NCBI RefSeq assembly: GCF_000188695.1
Contig: NW_004754930.1
Location: 662,917-675,416, forward strand
Origin: Salpingoeca rosetta
Taxonomy: Eukaryota > Opisthokonta > Choanoflagellata > Craspedida > Salpingoecidae
Direction of reading: 5' to 3'
Length of the DNA: 12,500 bases
Shown: positions 1-9,212 of the stretch, piece after piece
Position numbering within the stretch: position 1 is the first letter of the stretch
Layout of the letters: the number at the start of each line of letters is the position of its first letter
Position numbers and translations under genes: made by a program
Notes under the pieces: generated by a model
Told to the model about the DNA's origin: nothing
The model's input: the letters and a program-made list of their open reading frames with translations, nothing else
The model's database searches: none

Positions 1-2
1 CC

Positions 3-66
3 GCAATACCGACCACGACAACTACCACCACCACACCCATCGTCTGCCAAAGCGCATCTGAACAAG
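3..66 (+). other. Thr-rich linker segment (partial exon)
   Basis: In the third forward frame this reads as AIPTTTTTTTPIVCQ followed by SASEQ, ending at a GTACAC donor. Thr runs like this are typical of O-glycosylated stalks between extracellular modules. The frame was chosen because its leftover base joins in phase to the Cys-rich module; frame 2 ends in TGA, and frame 1 is open but joins less well. The exon begins outside the window. Confidence 0.45.
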
Positions 67-75
67 GTACACCGC

Positions 76-108
<33 letters not shown>

Positions 109-1794
109 CACAACACAACACAATCCTTTATTGGGCGCATGTATGTCGTGTCGCTGTGTCGTTGAGGTCGTTGAGTGCAGCTCGCCAGCCATGTCAGTAC
201 CTCACACCGCTGTCTGTCCGTGTTTCGGCGTTGGATCTTGTGCTGTACCCTCAGCTTGTGCTCGAAAGGGAAGGATGCCATGCCGGAATGATCCGAATGT
301 GTGTGGCCCTTGCCTGCGAGACCATCCGTACGCTGCTCGTGGGGGCGATCCAACGCAGGACGGCAACTCCAACTGCACCTCACGTAAGCATGATTGGCAC
401 ACATACTCGTGCGCGTGCCTGCATGCACAAACACAAGCAAAGCCAAAAGCTGTGTAGCAATCTGCATCCCGTCCTTTCTGCGTTCAGCAAACGGTTGAGC
501 CCTGCAACGTGTATGTGTGGGGCAACGCTCGCTGCTTGCCTGTCTCACATGCGGCCCGTCCCGACTGCTGCTTCTTCCGTGCCTGCAGGCATTGATCGGC
601 CCAAAATCGCTACGGAGCAGGGTCACATTGTTGCAGACGCCCTGAGCGGCGACATCTTCCTGCGTTTCTTGAATGGCCAAGAACTCTCCGTGTCTTCGCT
701 GGCAGCGCTTCACACGAACATGCAGGTACAGGCAAGAGGTGCTATCTGTCCCCTACTCGAACGTATGGCAGCTTCATACGTGTGCTCTCCTGCATGACAC
801 TCTTCTTGCATCGTTGCTCTCGCTCGCTTGTGAACATGCACCACCCCAACACCCTGTCTTGATTGCCTGTGCGTTTGCAGAACGAGCTGTCGCTGGCGCT
901 GGATGACCTCAGGTGCGTTCTTGCGTTCTTGCGTTCTTGCATCTCCTGCGTGTGCTTGTCTCCATGTGACGTTCAAGGCCTGTTTCCTGATGCCATGTTG
1001 TTCTTAATGAATGTTTGGTGCAGGGGCGAGTTTGCCACGAAGCTGGCTGAGCTTGAGGCCCAGTACAAGGCTGAGATTCAATCTCTCAGAATCGCCCTAC
1101 AGCGCTCAAACAGGTGCCTTTGCTGTGTCGTGTGTTGTGTGTTGTGTGTGTTGTGTGTTGTGTGTTGTGTGTATGTGTATCTTGTGTGTCGTGTGTGTGT
1201 CGTGTGTACGGTTGCTTTTGTCGCCTTCGCAAGGATCGATACCTTTTCCTGGAGTTGTGGGTGTTATGTTACACAGCTTCCACACACTCACGCGCCGCAA
1301 ACACCACTGCCCTTCTCTCCCACGTTAGTTCGCTGGAGTCTGAAATTGAAACACTCGACTCAAGCAAAGCAGATGTTGCGGACGTGCATCGCGTGGAGAG
1401 TAGCATCGAAAGTGTCCAAAGCAGCGTCATCAGCATTAACAGTGCGTGTAGCTTCCGACAGCTGATCTCCTCCCTCCCCCCTCACACTCGCGTGCCTGCA
1501 TCTTTGTATCTCGATAGTGTTGGTTCAACCGATGTGGGTGCTTCGTACCTTCCTATCCCTTCGTGTGTTCGCTTTCCCCCTCCCACTCTCCTCCTCCACT
1601 GCACACCGCTCACCCGTTGTCACTGTTCCGTGATTAGGTGCGCTGAACAACAAGGTTGATCTTGAAGGCCAGGCCTCGCTTGAAACAGCGCTGCGCTCCG
1701 ACATCTCCATCGTTGCCTCAGATGGGCAGGACACCGCAAATGCTCTTGAGTGCGTATGCACGTGTGTGCATGTGTGCGTGCATGTGCATGTGCA

Positions 1795-1885
<91 letters not shown>

Positions 1886-4067
1886 TAAAGAGGAGGGGGG
1901 TTTTTCTTCACTCGTGCTGTGCGTATTTGCCGTGTGCAAACGCACCGTTACATGGCGTGTTGCTTGTTCTTTATGCAGCGCTGATGCTCACGATCCACGC
2001 CAACAACAAACATATGCTGCTCCGGCAGGGGTTTGTTGGAGACAGCCGCGCGGGTCACGGATGTTGAGGCATCATTCGAGGAGTTGCGAATGGACATTTC
2101 GGAAGTATCGACAGCGGAGCGTGAGTTGCTGCTCGTATACTCGAGAGGGTTCCCCTTTCGCATGTTTCGGGAACTTCTGTTCCTCCACGCTGCTTTTTGT
2201 GTTGATCATGTTCTGCGATCAATCATGACCCGTGCATTACGTCCCCTTGCTTGCAGGCAACACGGCGTCGCTCTTTGATGGACTCATCGTCAAGATTTCG
2301 GTGTGCATGTGTGTGTGTGTGTGTCTGTGTGTGTGTGTGTGTCTGTCTGTCTCTCTGTCTGTCTGTCTCTCTCTATCTGTGTGTGTGTGTGTGTGTGTGT
2401 GGAGTTGACAGGTGTGGGCGTGCGCTGTATGTGCTTGAATGACGACGACGCAAACCACGAAAGTTGGTCTCCAATGTGCTCCTCGCTCACACGGTCTGGT
2501 GTGGCTGCTGTTGCCCGTTTTCCTCGTGCACTATTCTTTGCTTGCAGGCACAGAGCTCTGGGCTTTGCAGTGGCTCGGCGCGACGCTTGTGGATCAACGA
2601 CGAGGTGCACATTGCTGCTCCCTTCAAGCGAATCATTCACACACACGTGCACGCGCGCCATCTCGCCATACTCTGTTCCTCCCCTACTTGCACTCACTCA
2701 CACGCTCACTCACTCATACACACACACTCACTCTCTCACTTACTCACACACACTCTCACTCACTCACTCACTCACTCACTCACTCACTCACTCACTCACT
2801 CACTTACTCACACACACTCTCACTCACTCACACACATACACATATCCACACACACACATACCATCTCTCTCTCTCGCGCACGCGCGCCCACACAGCCTTA
2901 CACCTGGACGTCGTCTTGGAGCCGTGGCATCAACACCGTGGAGTTCCACCCAACGACCATGCAAGTCGTGCGTGAGCAGAACTTTGACACTTGCTGTGGA
3001 TCCTCCCCAGCAACGGAAGGTGTGATGTGATCGAGGTGTTTTGCGTCTCGTGTTGCTGTCGACTTGTGCTTTTTCCCTCGTGTTCAACCTGTATTTGTCG
3101 CGTTGGCGTGGTACATGCTTTCCACGCATGCTTTCCACGCGCTCATGCGTTGTCCTGCTTTTTCACACCAAAATGGCGCAGCTGATCGCCTCACACAGTA
3201 CATCAACGGCCTGGCGGAGGGCGTGCCAGTCGTGTTTGTGATCCACGATGAAGGTAAGCCCGAGAGTGGGGGACCTGTTGCTCCTGGTGTTACACAATGG
3301 ACGTTGTGGTTGGATAGTAGAAGCTTCGGTCTCTGTCGTAGTGTCATGTCGCTTGATGACATACCCTCACGCCCTAGCTCACGCGATGGGGTGGCATTCT
3401 TGCCTTTGTAATGCCATTTTGCCGTGCCTGCAGGTATCAGCGCTGCCGATGACGAGCTGAAGTCAGCCATCGAGAGCATGGGCAGCCGGTACATCCGTAC
3501 CATCACCTACAGAGGTGCGCTTTGCTTGTATGCCTTTGAGGGACAGGCAAGCTGCAAGGGCTGATCAGGATGTATTTGGTTGTGCATGCTCGACACTGCC
3601 TGCACACATGGCTGTGCATGCGTACCTGCCTATTCACACACGCACACATGCACACACGCGCACGCCGCACATGCATCTGCCTTGAAGAGTCGTGGGCCAT
3701 GATTGGAATCAAGGGGGCGTTTCCCGGCACTGTTCCGGAGGCGTACGGCTCCAAAGTGGACGACCCCGGATGCACACGTGATCCACCTGTCCAGGACGAA
3801 ACAGCAATCATTTCGCAGTTGTTCTTTGCTGGCAAGCTCGCTCCTTTCAACCAAGAGCTTGCACGTCGCTCGTACGCCAATGTATGTGTGTGTGTGTGTG
3901 TCCCTTTTGGGCATGGACGCGTGCTACTGGGATTGACTGTCATTGCTCATCTGTCGTGCATTTCGTTGTGCCCACTCTGCTCGCGCGTCCGTCATGCTCG
4001 CACTTTCGTGTTCCGGCTGTGCTGAACACACTTGCACTCACGCATGCAATCGCACCCACCCACCCAC

Positions 4068-4145
<78 letters not shown>

Positions 4146-4861
4146 GGATGCAACAACCGTTCTTCACACACGCACAACAAATGCGCGCACACTCGCACAC
4201 ACACACACAATTACACACACGCGCTTGCATGGTGCTCGCGCTCGCGTGCCGCCAGGGCCTGGAACGCTTCCGCAAGCGTTCGTCGTCGACGTGGGATGCG
4301 ATGGTGTGGGGCGGGTACATCAGCGGAGACGTGGCGGGTATTGCTGAGCTTGGGACTATTCCAAGGACCTCCAATTACCAGCGATACATTGACATCAAAG
4401 GTATGAAGGCACGGGGTTTGTGTTTTCGTGTTTCCGGACTTGGGCACCGTGATGGCCCACTTATCTCTCGTGTGCTCTGCTTGGTTCCTCTCCACACGGG
4501 ATGTGTGCGTGTCAGGTATTATTGATGTGTGAGCATTTCTTCCAGAGTGTCACGCTCCTCCTCGTGCTTGCCTGCAGTGTACGGCTCCCATCGCGGCTAC
4601 AACGTCAACAGCTACTTCGAGTTCAAGCACTATGTCATCATGTGCGGCGACAAGTGCTCTGCCGCCCTCATTGACGCAGCAGGTCTCTGCAACAAAACCT
4701 GTTTTCTTTTTGTTGTCGTTCCTCGACATTGGGCGGGATGGGGAAGGGCGATTGACACACGATGTTCCGCAGGCCTTTGGTGTTCTTTGCATTGTTCACA
4801 CGCGGTACATGCAACACGCGCTCACGCACAAACACACGCGTCCACGCATGCTTGCGATTGC

Positions 4862-4935
<74 letters not shown>

Positions 4936-5755
4936 ACTACAGGTCGAGGTACGGTGAGCCTCTACGACACGATCCATCACGACTCCAACACATATGCAGG
5001 TGAGGGATACCTCTCAACATGCGCATGTGTGCGTGTGCGTGCGTGTGTGTTTGTCTTGTGTACACGCCGTATTGTGTCTCATTTCTTCCCTTTTCAGCGT
5101 GCTGTGTGAAGCGCCGTCCTTGCTCGTTGCTCCTGTGATTCTCATTTTGCTGTTCCTCTGTTCATGCGTTGCGACCTTCGACTGGATGCTGCTTCTCAGG
5201 CAATGGTGACATTGACATCCCCCCAGAGGGTTTTGTGATTGCGCTCCGATTTACACCCGTCATTGGCGCCAACTTTGACTGTGAGCTGCGTGTGTGTGTG
5301 CGTGTGTGTCCGGGTTTGTTGCTGTTGGTCTGGGAGCGTGCGAAGTGTGTTTTGGGTGTTGGCAGTGTCCATGCGCTCCGAAAGTGCCCTTCGAGTGCAA
5401 CCAAGGCTGCGTTGTCCGCATCGCTTCTGTTTTGCTCTTGCACACACACACTCACACACTCACACTCTCTCCCACTCACACACACTCACACACTCACACA
5501 CACGCACACGCACGCACACACACGCACGCACACACACGCACGCTCATCCTCACACACTCACACACACGCCTCTGTGTTGCGTGTATCGTGCTTGCTTGCT
5601 TGTTGGCATCGCTTGCAGACACGGTTGTGGTGAATTACTATGACTTTGACGAGTTCCACCCAAGCTTCGTTCCATCAGACCATCGCTGCTTCGACATGAG
5701 AGGCAATGCCGGCTATTCCTACCCATACGTCTCCTTCAAGTGCCGCGATGTTTGA
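3..5755 (+). CDS. Coiled-coil protein with an ILEI/FAM3-like domain, 19 exons, 5' partial
   Basis: Exons by eye: 3-66, 255-383, 589-725, 881-912, 1024-1113, 1329-1441, 1638-1749, 2029-2120, 2257-2300, 2548-2646, 2896-3019, 3182-3253, 3434-3514, 3688-3881, 4256-4400, 4578-4682, 4943-4999, 5200-5280, 5619-5755. All introns are GT/AG, every junction keeps phase, and the total is 1908 nt (635 codons plus TGA). Window residue numbering: Thr-rich run at 1-20, Cys-rich module about 22-64, coiled coil about 95-255, ILEI/FAM3-like domain about 262-415, unassigned C-terminus about 415-635. ILEI hallmarks seen are SRGINTVEF, QNFDT, VVFVIHDEG and SWAMIGIKGA. Known ILEI proteins (FAM3 cytokine-like proteins, the POMGNT1 stem, CEMIP) are secreted or luminal and some bind carbohydrate. 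The Cys content, an NCT sequon and the Thr-rich run suggest an extracellular protein here, but no signal peptide is in view. The least certain junctions are 66/255 (other phase-compatible acceptors at 188 and 197) and the weak GTCTCT donor after 4682. The last two-thirds are much firmer than the first exon. Confidence 0.8.
77..106. repeat. (AC)15 microsatellite
   Basis: An uninterrupted run of 15 AC units starts 10 bases after the first intron's donor at 67. It lies wholly in that intron. Confidence 0.95.
255..383 (+). other. Single-exon Cys-rich module (phase 1-1)
   Basis: After splicing this exon encodes about 43 residues with the spacing CARKGRMPC, NVCGPCL and, near the end, NSNCTS, so five Cys and one N-glycosylation sequon (NCT). 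Motifs of the form PC...NxCGxCL...G..N..C recur as small extracellular modules in choanoflagellate and animal proteins; I recall the pattern but cannot name a family with certainty. Phase 1 introns flank the exon on both sides. The acceptor after CCCTCAG at 254 was preferred because a pyrimidine-rich stretch precedes it and it starts exactly at the first module Cys. Confidence 0.55.
1122..1206. repeat. Degenerate TGTGT(T)/TGTCG repeat
   Basis: An imperfect array of TGTGTTG and TGTGTCG words begins within ten bases of the donor at 1114. It fills the first half of the intron at 1114-1328. Confidence 0.85.
1798..1884. repeat. (TG)43 microsatellite
   Basis: About 43 uninterrupted TG units lie in the intron at 1750-2028. 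They follow a degenerate GTGCATG leader that starts at the GTGCGT donor itself. Confidence 0.95.
2301..2401. repeat. Compound (TG)/(TCTG)/(TG) microsatellite
   Basis: A TG tract, then TCTG/TCTC words, then a second TG tract. The array begins at the splice donor (GTGTGC) after exon 9, so the donor is part of the repeat. Confidence 0.9.
2637..2862. repeat. (CACT)/(CA) compound array
   Basis: CACT tetramers, including a pure block near 2757-2802, alternate with CACA runs and TACACATA words. The array fills nearly the whole intron at 2647-2895 and explains the long Ser/Leu/Thr/His frames there. Confidence 0.9.
3882..3902. repeat. Short (TG) run at splice donor
   Basis: The donor GTATGT after exon 14 runs directly into seven or more TG units, so several GT dinucleotides lie within 20 bases of the exon end. 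Confidence 0.85.
4056..4222. repeat. (CCCA)/(CA)n array
   Basis: CCCA words lead into about 32 pure CA units ending at 4141. After about 15 bases of unique sequence, degenerate CACAC/GCACAC words continue to 4222. All lie in the 374-base intron, the longest in this gene. Confidence 0.9.
4862..4934. repeat. (TG)36 microsatellite
   Basis: About 36 uninterrupted TG units end only eight bases before the acceptor at 4942. The intron therefore has a G/U-rich rather than pyrimidine-rich tract at its 3' end. Confidence 0.95.
5440..5568. repeat. Compound CACA/CACT/CACG array
   Basis: Mixed CACACT, CACACG and CGCACA words fill the centre of the last intron (5281-5618). Confidence 0.85.
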
Positions 5756-5986
5756 GCGTCACATCACTTGCCACGTGAGACGTGCTCAGCTTGCGTGCTG
5801 TTTTGCTTTCTTTGCTTGTTTGTGTTTGTGTTTGTGTTGTGCTGTTCGTGCTTCGTTGCCTGTCTCCTCTCGCTCACTGTGGAGGGAGTGTGTGTTTGTT
5901 GTTTTTGGCCTTTCCTTCGCCTGGCTTGTTGACTTGCACTGTCTGTGTGTCGAGGGATGGTGAGCTGTTCCTTCACAATACAACAC

Positions 5987-5992
5987 AATAAA
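5987..5992 (+). terminator. Polyadenylation signal of the ILEI-like gene
   Basis: A canonical AATAAA lies about 230 bases past the TGA at 5753-5755. The 3' UTR before it is T/G-rich. Cleavage would be expected roughly 10-30 bases further on, near 6000-6020. There is only one such hexamer on this strand between the two genes. Confidence 0.7.
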
Positions 5993-6231
5993 TGTGGTGA
6001 TTTTGAACGCGCGTGTTCAGCAACGTAACAAGTCGCAGCACCAATCAGCCAAGGGACAGTCCCAATACCATCTTTGTTGTGGAGCTCATGGCGAATAACA
6101 ATTTTCGTGTCGTGGATGAGAATGTCGTCTATGCTGCTGCTGCTACACGTCAAGCAAGTGGACGCCAGAGCGCGCGCGCGCGTTGGCAGATGGTCGTCCG
6201 TCGGCCCCCTTGTCTTCCTCCCTCTCTGACC

Positions 6232-6248
6232 TTTTTTTTTTTTTTTTT
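6232..6248. repeat. T17 homopolymer (A17 on minus strand)
   Basis: Seventeen T on the plus strand, between the two genes. On the minus strand it is an A17 run about 400 bases past the MROH stop codon. Confidence 0.9.
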
Positions 6249-6343
6249 CTGCACATGCACAGACAAAGCATGCACACAGAACTGCTTTGTTTCCCACACG
6301 TCATGTCACCACCACCAAACTGGCCCTCATTGATTGCAAGGTT

Positions 6344-6438
6344 TCATGGCTGTGCTTTGTGTAATTGAAGAACGAGACAGACACGACCGAACACACCCAG
6401 GCCGATGAGTTGGCCGAAAAAGAAGAAGATGGTGGTGG
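6344..6438 (-). other. Candidate extra 3' exon with hydrophobic tail
   Basis: On the minus strand a good acceptor (TTGTTCTTAG) preceded by a long CT-rich tract opens a frame of 30 residues after a split Ala codon. It contains TTIFFFFGQLIGLGVFGR then VCLVLQLHKAQP and a TGA at 6344-6346. A GTGCGT donor at 6634, fifteen bases beyond the MROH stop, would give a 196-base intron, the typical size here, making this a 3' UTR exon. Splicing straight from the phase 1 donor at 6892 would instead replace the last coding exon and give a C-terminal membrane-anchor-like helix. Either is a prediction from sequence only. Confidence 0.3.
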
Positions 6439-6476
6439 CTAAGAACAAATCGCCGTGAAAGTAAGAGGTTCCACCG

Positions 6477-6492
6477 AGGGGAGAGAGGGAGG

Positions 6493-6537
<45 letters not shown>

Positions 6538-6593
6538 GGGACCAAGCTCGCAGAAAAAACAAACAAAACCAAACACACACACACACACACACA
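6477..6593. repeat. GA-rich microsatellite plus (CA) run
   Basis: GGGA words, then about 17 GA units ending near 6531, then a separate CA run at 6573-6593. Read on the minus strand this is a GT run followed by a long CT tract leading to the TTCTTAG acceptor at 6439. Confidence 0.85.
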
Positions 6594-6646
6594 GGGTGAA
6601 ATTAAGGCAGAGGACAAAGAGACGGCACACGCACTCCACTATGGGC

Positions 6647-7287
6647 TCAGTAATCATAGAGCAGGCTGATGCTCTCTGCGGCCTGCTGGCGAACTTTGGT
6701 GTCCGGGTCCTTAAGGAGTCGCACAAGCTCTGTGGAACGGGCGATGCAAACACGAGAGACCGAGGCGGCGGGGACAATCGAGCATAAGCATGCACGAGCG
6801 CACACGCACGAGCACCACGCAAGCAGCCGAGAATCAAGACAGCGCAAGACACAGGATGGCAGTGAAGCAAGGGTGACACGATGCTACGTACCGCCGCAGA
6901 CGTGCTCCTTTGTAATGTCGCGCCTGTCATCAGCAGGGATGCTGTGCAGCAGCTCCCCCATGAACAAGGCGGCGTTGCACCGAATGTCCTGCCAACAACA
7001 ACACCAAAGACACACGGGGCGAATTGCACATGAGTCCGCGCCGAGCCACCAAGCACAATGCACACGCAGGAAAAGAGAGACAGAGAGAGGCGTGTGCATG
7101 TCCAGGCACAAGACAGACAGACGGGCACAGACAAACGCTCACCTGTCGATACGCCTTGAAAAAGTCTGCGGTGCTCATGGTGTAGAAGCTGACCTTGTCG
7201 CGGAAGTCCTTGATCTGCAGGCGATGAGAGGACACAGAGCACATCGTGTCAAGGGGGAGGGGAGGGGACACACTAGAGACTACACAC

Positions 7288-7332
<45 letters not shown>

Positions 7333-7525
7333 CACATAGGTGCACAATCGAAAACACATGCACGAGGTCACGCTTGCGGCGCGTACCAGGACACGGGAGA
7401 GCTCAGCCAGGAACTCGGCGTAGTGGAGGCTCTTGCCGTCACCAAGGCACTTCTCAAAAAGCCTGCTTGGGGTGCACGAGTAATAAAAAAAAAAAAAGGG
7501 GGGGGAGGGGAGAACGAGCGCGCGC

Positions 7526-7602
<77 letters not shown>

Positions 7603-9087
7603 GTGTGTATGTGTGAGTGAGCGAGTGAGTACATGCGAGCGAGGGCGCAAAACAAGGCGTGTGCATGTGCGTCAGTGAAACAGGAACGCACGACGTAAGT
7701 TCGTCGGACTCCAGAAGAGGGCCGAGTTTGAGAAGAGCGCGGGCGACGGCTGCGCACACGTCGGGGTCATCCTCAGCGAGGTGGAGGATGAAGCTGACGA
7801 GGTTGGAGTGGATCTGTTGACACGTAGCAGGATCGGGATTGAGAAATGCGGCCATTGGGAAGCGAGTCGTGCCACAAGCAAGCAAATGCACACAAAGGCA
7901 GACGCTCGCTTCGCTAGCACACGTGCCAAACAGCCCACAGAAAAACGGGCTACCCACACCCACACCCACACACACCCACCCACACACACACACACACCTG
8001 TTCGAGGAATGGGACTTTGCTGGGGCCATCACCAAACTGACTGAGGTTTCCAAACAGCTCAATGGCAGCAGCGCGGACAGCTGGCTTGTCCTTCTCAAAG
8101 CAGGGGCGGATGCGCAGCGAAATGTTGATGAGGATGTTCCGGATGGTGTCTTCCTCAACCTGGATGGAGAAAGAGACAGAGAGGGAGAGAGTGTGTGTGC
8201 GTGTGTGAGAGATGGAGGGAGAGATAGAGGGAGAAGTGGCGACGGGGCGCCAGTCGCGAGCGAATGCATCAGGTGGTACACATGTGTGAACAGGCGAAGA
8301 CCCAAGCAAGCATGAAAAGTGGCAGCAGACATGGAGAAAGACCATTCAAAGAAAACCAGCAGGCAGGCAGGCAGACAGACAGACAGACAGTCAGTCAGTC
8401 AGAAAGACAGACAGACAGACAGACAGTCAGTCAGTCAGAAAGACAGACAGACAGGCAGACAGACAGACAGACAGACAGGCACACAGGTGTGTACTGCACC
8501 TTTTCGAAGATCTTGTTGAGGGTACGCATGGCTTCGAGGGTGATGTCATCGTTGGGGTCGTTCCTGTCGTCCATCCCCGTCATCACCGCGCTCAAGACCG
8601 CCGTCGAGTGCTTGCGGATGTGCTCATCGGGGAGGCTTGCAACGTTGCCCAGGCCACGCATGCACAACATGCGCACAACTGCAAACGTAGCAGACGGGGC
8701 GGGGCATAGCGGGAATGAGAGGGGAATGCCCACGCACCCATCTGGACCACGCCGCCACGTCTCCCACACGCTCGCAGAGGCAGAAAGACAAGGCGTACAA
8801 CGCACAACACAGTACCACTGCAAGGATCATCATCACCATCATGACACCACACGTACTGTGGCTTTCGTCCATGATCTGTGCAAGGAGACCGTTGCGAAGG
8901 CGAACCATGAGGGAGAGGTCACCTGCACACTGCTGGTTGATCACCTCTGCGTACAACGCCACCGCCAGGACACGCTGCGTGTCGAACTTGCGCTTCATGA
9001 CGCCATGGAAAAACTCCACAAGGAACGGAACCTGGTGTGTGGCGTGTCGTGCTGCGTGAGACATGTGGAACGACACGAGCGTACGCA

Positions 9088-9151
<64 letters not shown>

Positions 9152-9181
9152 CACGCACGTACACAGACAAAGGCCCGACAC

Positions 9182-9212
<31 letters not shown>

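Larger units (their letters stand above)
660..2299 (+). other. Coiled-coil region spread over exons 3-9
   Basis: Spliced residues from about 95 to 255 are rich in Leu/Ile/Val at heptad-like spacing with Glu, Lys, Ser and Ala between them. Examples are LALDDLRGEFATKLAELEAQ, SLESEIETLDSSKADVADV and FEELRMDISEVST. No Pro occurs across this stretch and Gly is very scarce, as expected for a long helix. It probably drives oligomerisation or acts as a spacer between the Cys-rich module and the ILEI-like domain. Six introns interrupt it, in mixed phases 0, 1 and 2. Confidence 0.7.
2257..3740 (+). other. ILEI/FAM3-like (PANDER) domain, exons 9-14
   Basis: The spliced segment begins near SLFDGLIVKIS and reads through RRLWINDEVHIAAP, WSRGINTVEFHPTTMQVV, QNFDTCCGSS, DRLTQYINGLAEGVPVVFVI, DEGISAADDELKSAIESMGS and SWAMIGIKGAFPG. 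The order matches the ILEI fold as known from FAM3 and POMGNT1: a beta strand, RGINxV, the FDT turn, a helix, the hydrophobic strand before a DEG/DDG motif, a helix ending in GS, and a closing W-x-x-x-G-x-K-G-A strand. The Cys pair in FDTCC is not usual for the family. The assignment comes from remembered motifs, not from a search. Confidence 0.75.
3740..5755 (+). other. Unrecognised C-terminal domain, exons 14-19
   Basis: About 220 spliced residues follow the ILEI-like domain. They are aromatic-rich and look beta-rich, with segments such as STWDAMVWGGYISGDVAG, GYNVNSYFEFKHYVIMCGDK, GFVIALRFTPVIGANFDYTV and a C-terminus ending SYPYVSFKCRDV. Six Cys are visible (DPGCT, MCGDKC, HRCFD, FKCRD and neighbouring contexts), compatible with disulfides. 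No transmembrane helix or GPI-type hydrophobic tail is present, so the protein is probably secreted unless an anchor lies in the missing N-terminus. Phase 1 introns flank exons 16, 17 and 18 on both sides. I recognise no family. Confidence 0.6.
5756..6646. other. Intergenic region between convergent genes
   Basis: This 891-base gap separates the two stop codons. It holds the 3' UTR and AATAAA of the plus-strand gene, a stretch at about 6010-6165 open on both strands, a T17 run, a GA-rich microsatellite, a short CA run and a candidate minus-strand exon at 6344-6438. No AATAAA or ATTAAA was found on the minus strand, so the 3' end of the MROH-like gene is not marked by a canonical hexamer. No RNA gene was recognised. 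Confidence 0.7.

Noticed and set aside
481..522. Possible small exon between CGTTCAG and GTGTATG on the plus strand
   Set aside because: Spliced in the required phase it reads into TGA after three codons, whereas joining 383 directly to 589 keeps the frame.
1750..2067. Long Cys/Val and Thr/His frames over TG/CA repeats here and at 4032-4406, 4632-5003, 7246-7650, 9037-9467
   Set aside because: They are translations of microsatellites within introns. The frames are open only because TG/CA repeats contain no stop codons, and parts of true exons are merely read through at their ends.
6013..6333. Stand-alone plus-strand gene beginning with an ATG near 6013
   Set aside because: The frame runs through the T17 tract as poly-Phe, and the ATG at its head is not convincing. 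Only the 6010-6165 part looks unusual, and it is listed as a finding rather than a gene.
7481..7489. AATAAA on the plus strand at the A13 run
   Set aside because: It lies in an intron of a minus-strand gene with no plus-strand transcript predicted nearby. It reflects the A-rich homopolymer.
8360..8482. Regular repeats resembling a CRISPR array
   Set aside because: Units are 4 bases with a 36-base composite. There are no unique spacers and the context is a eukaryotic intron.
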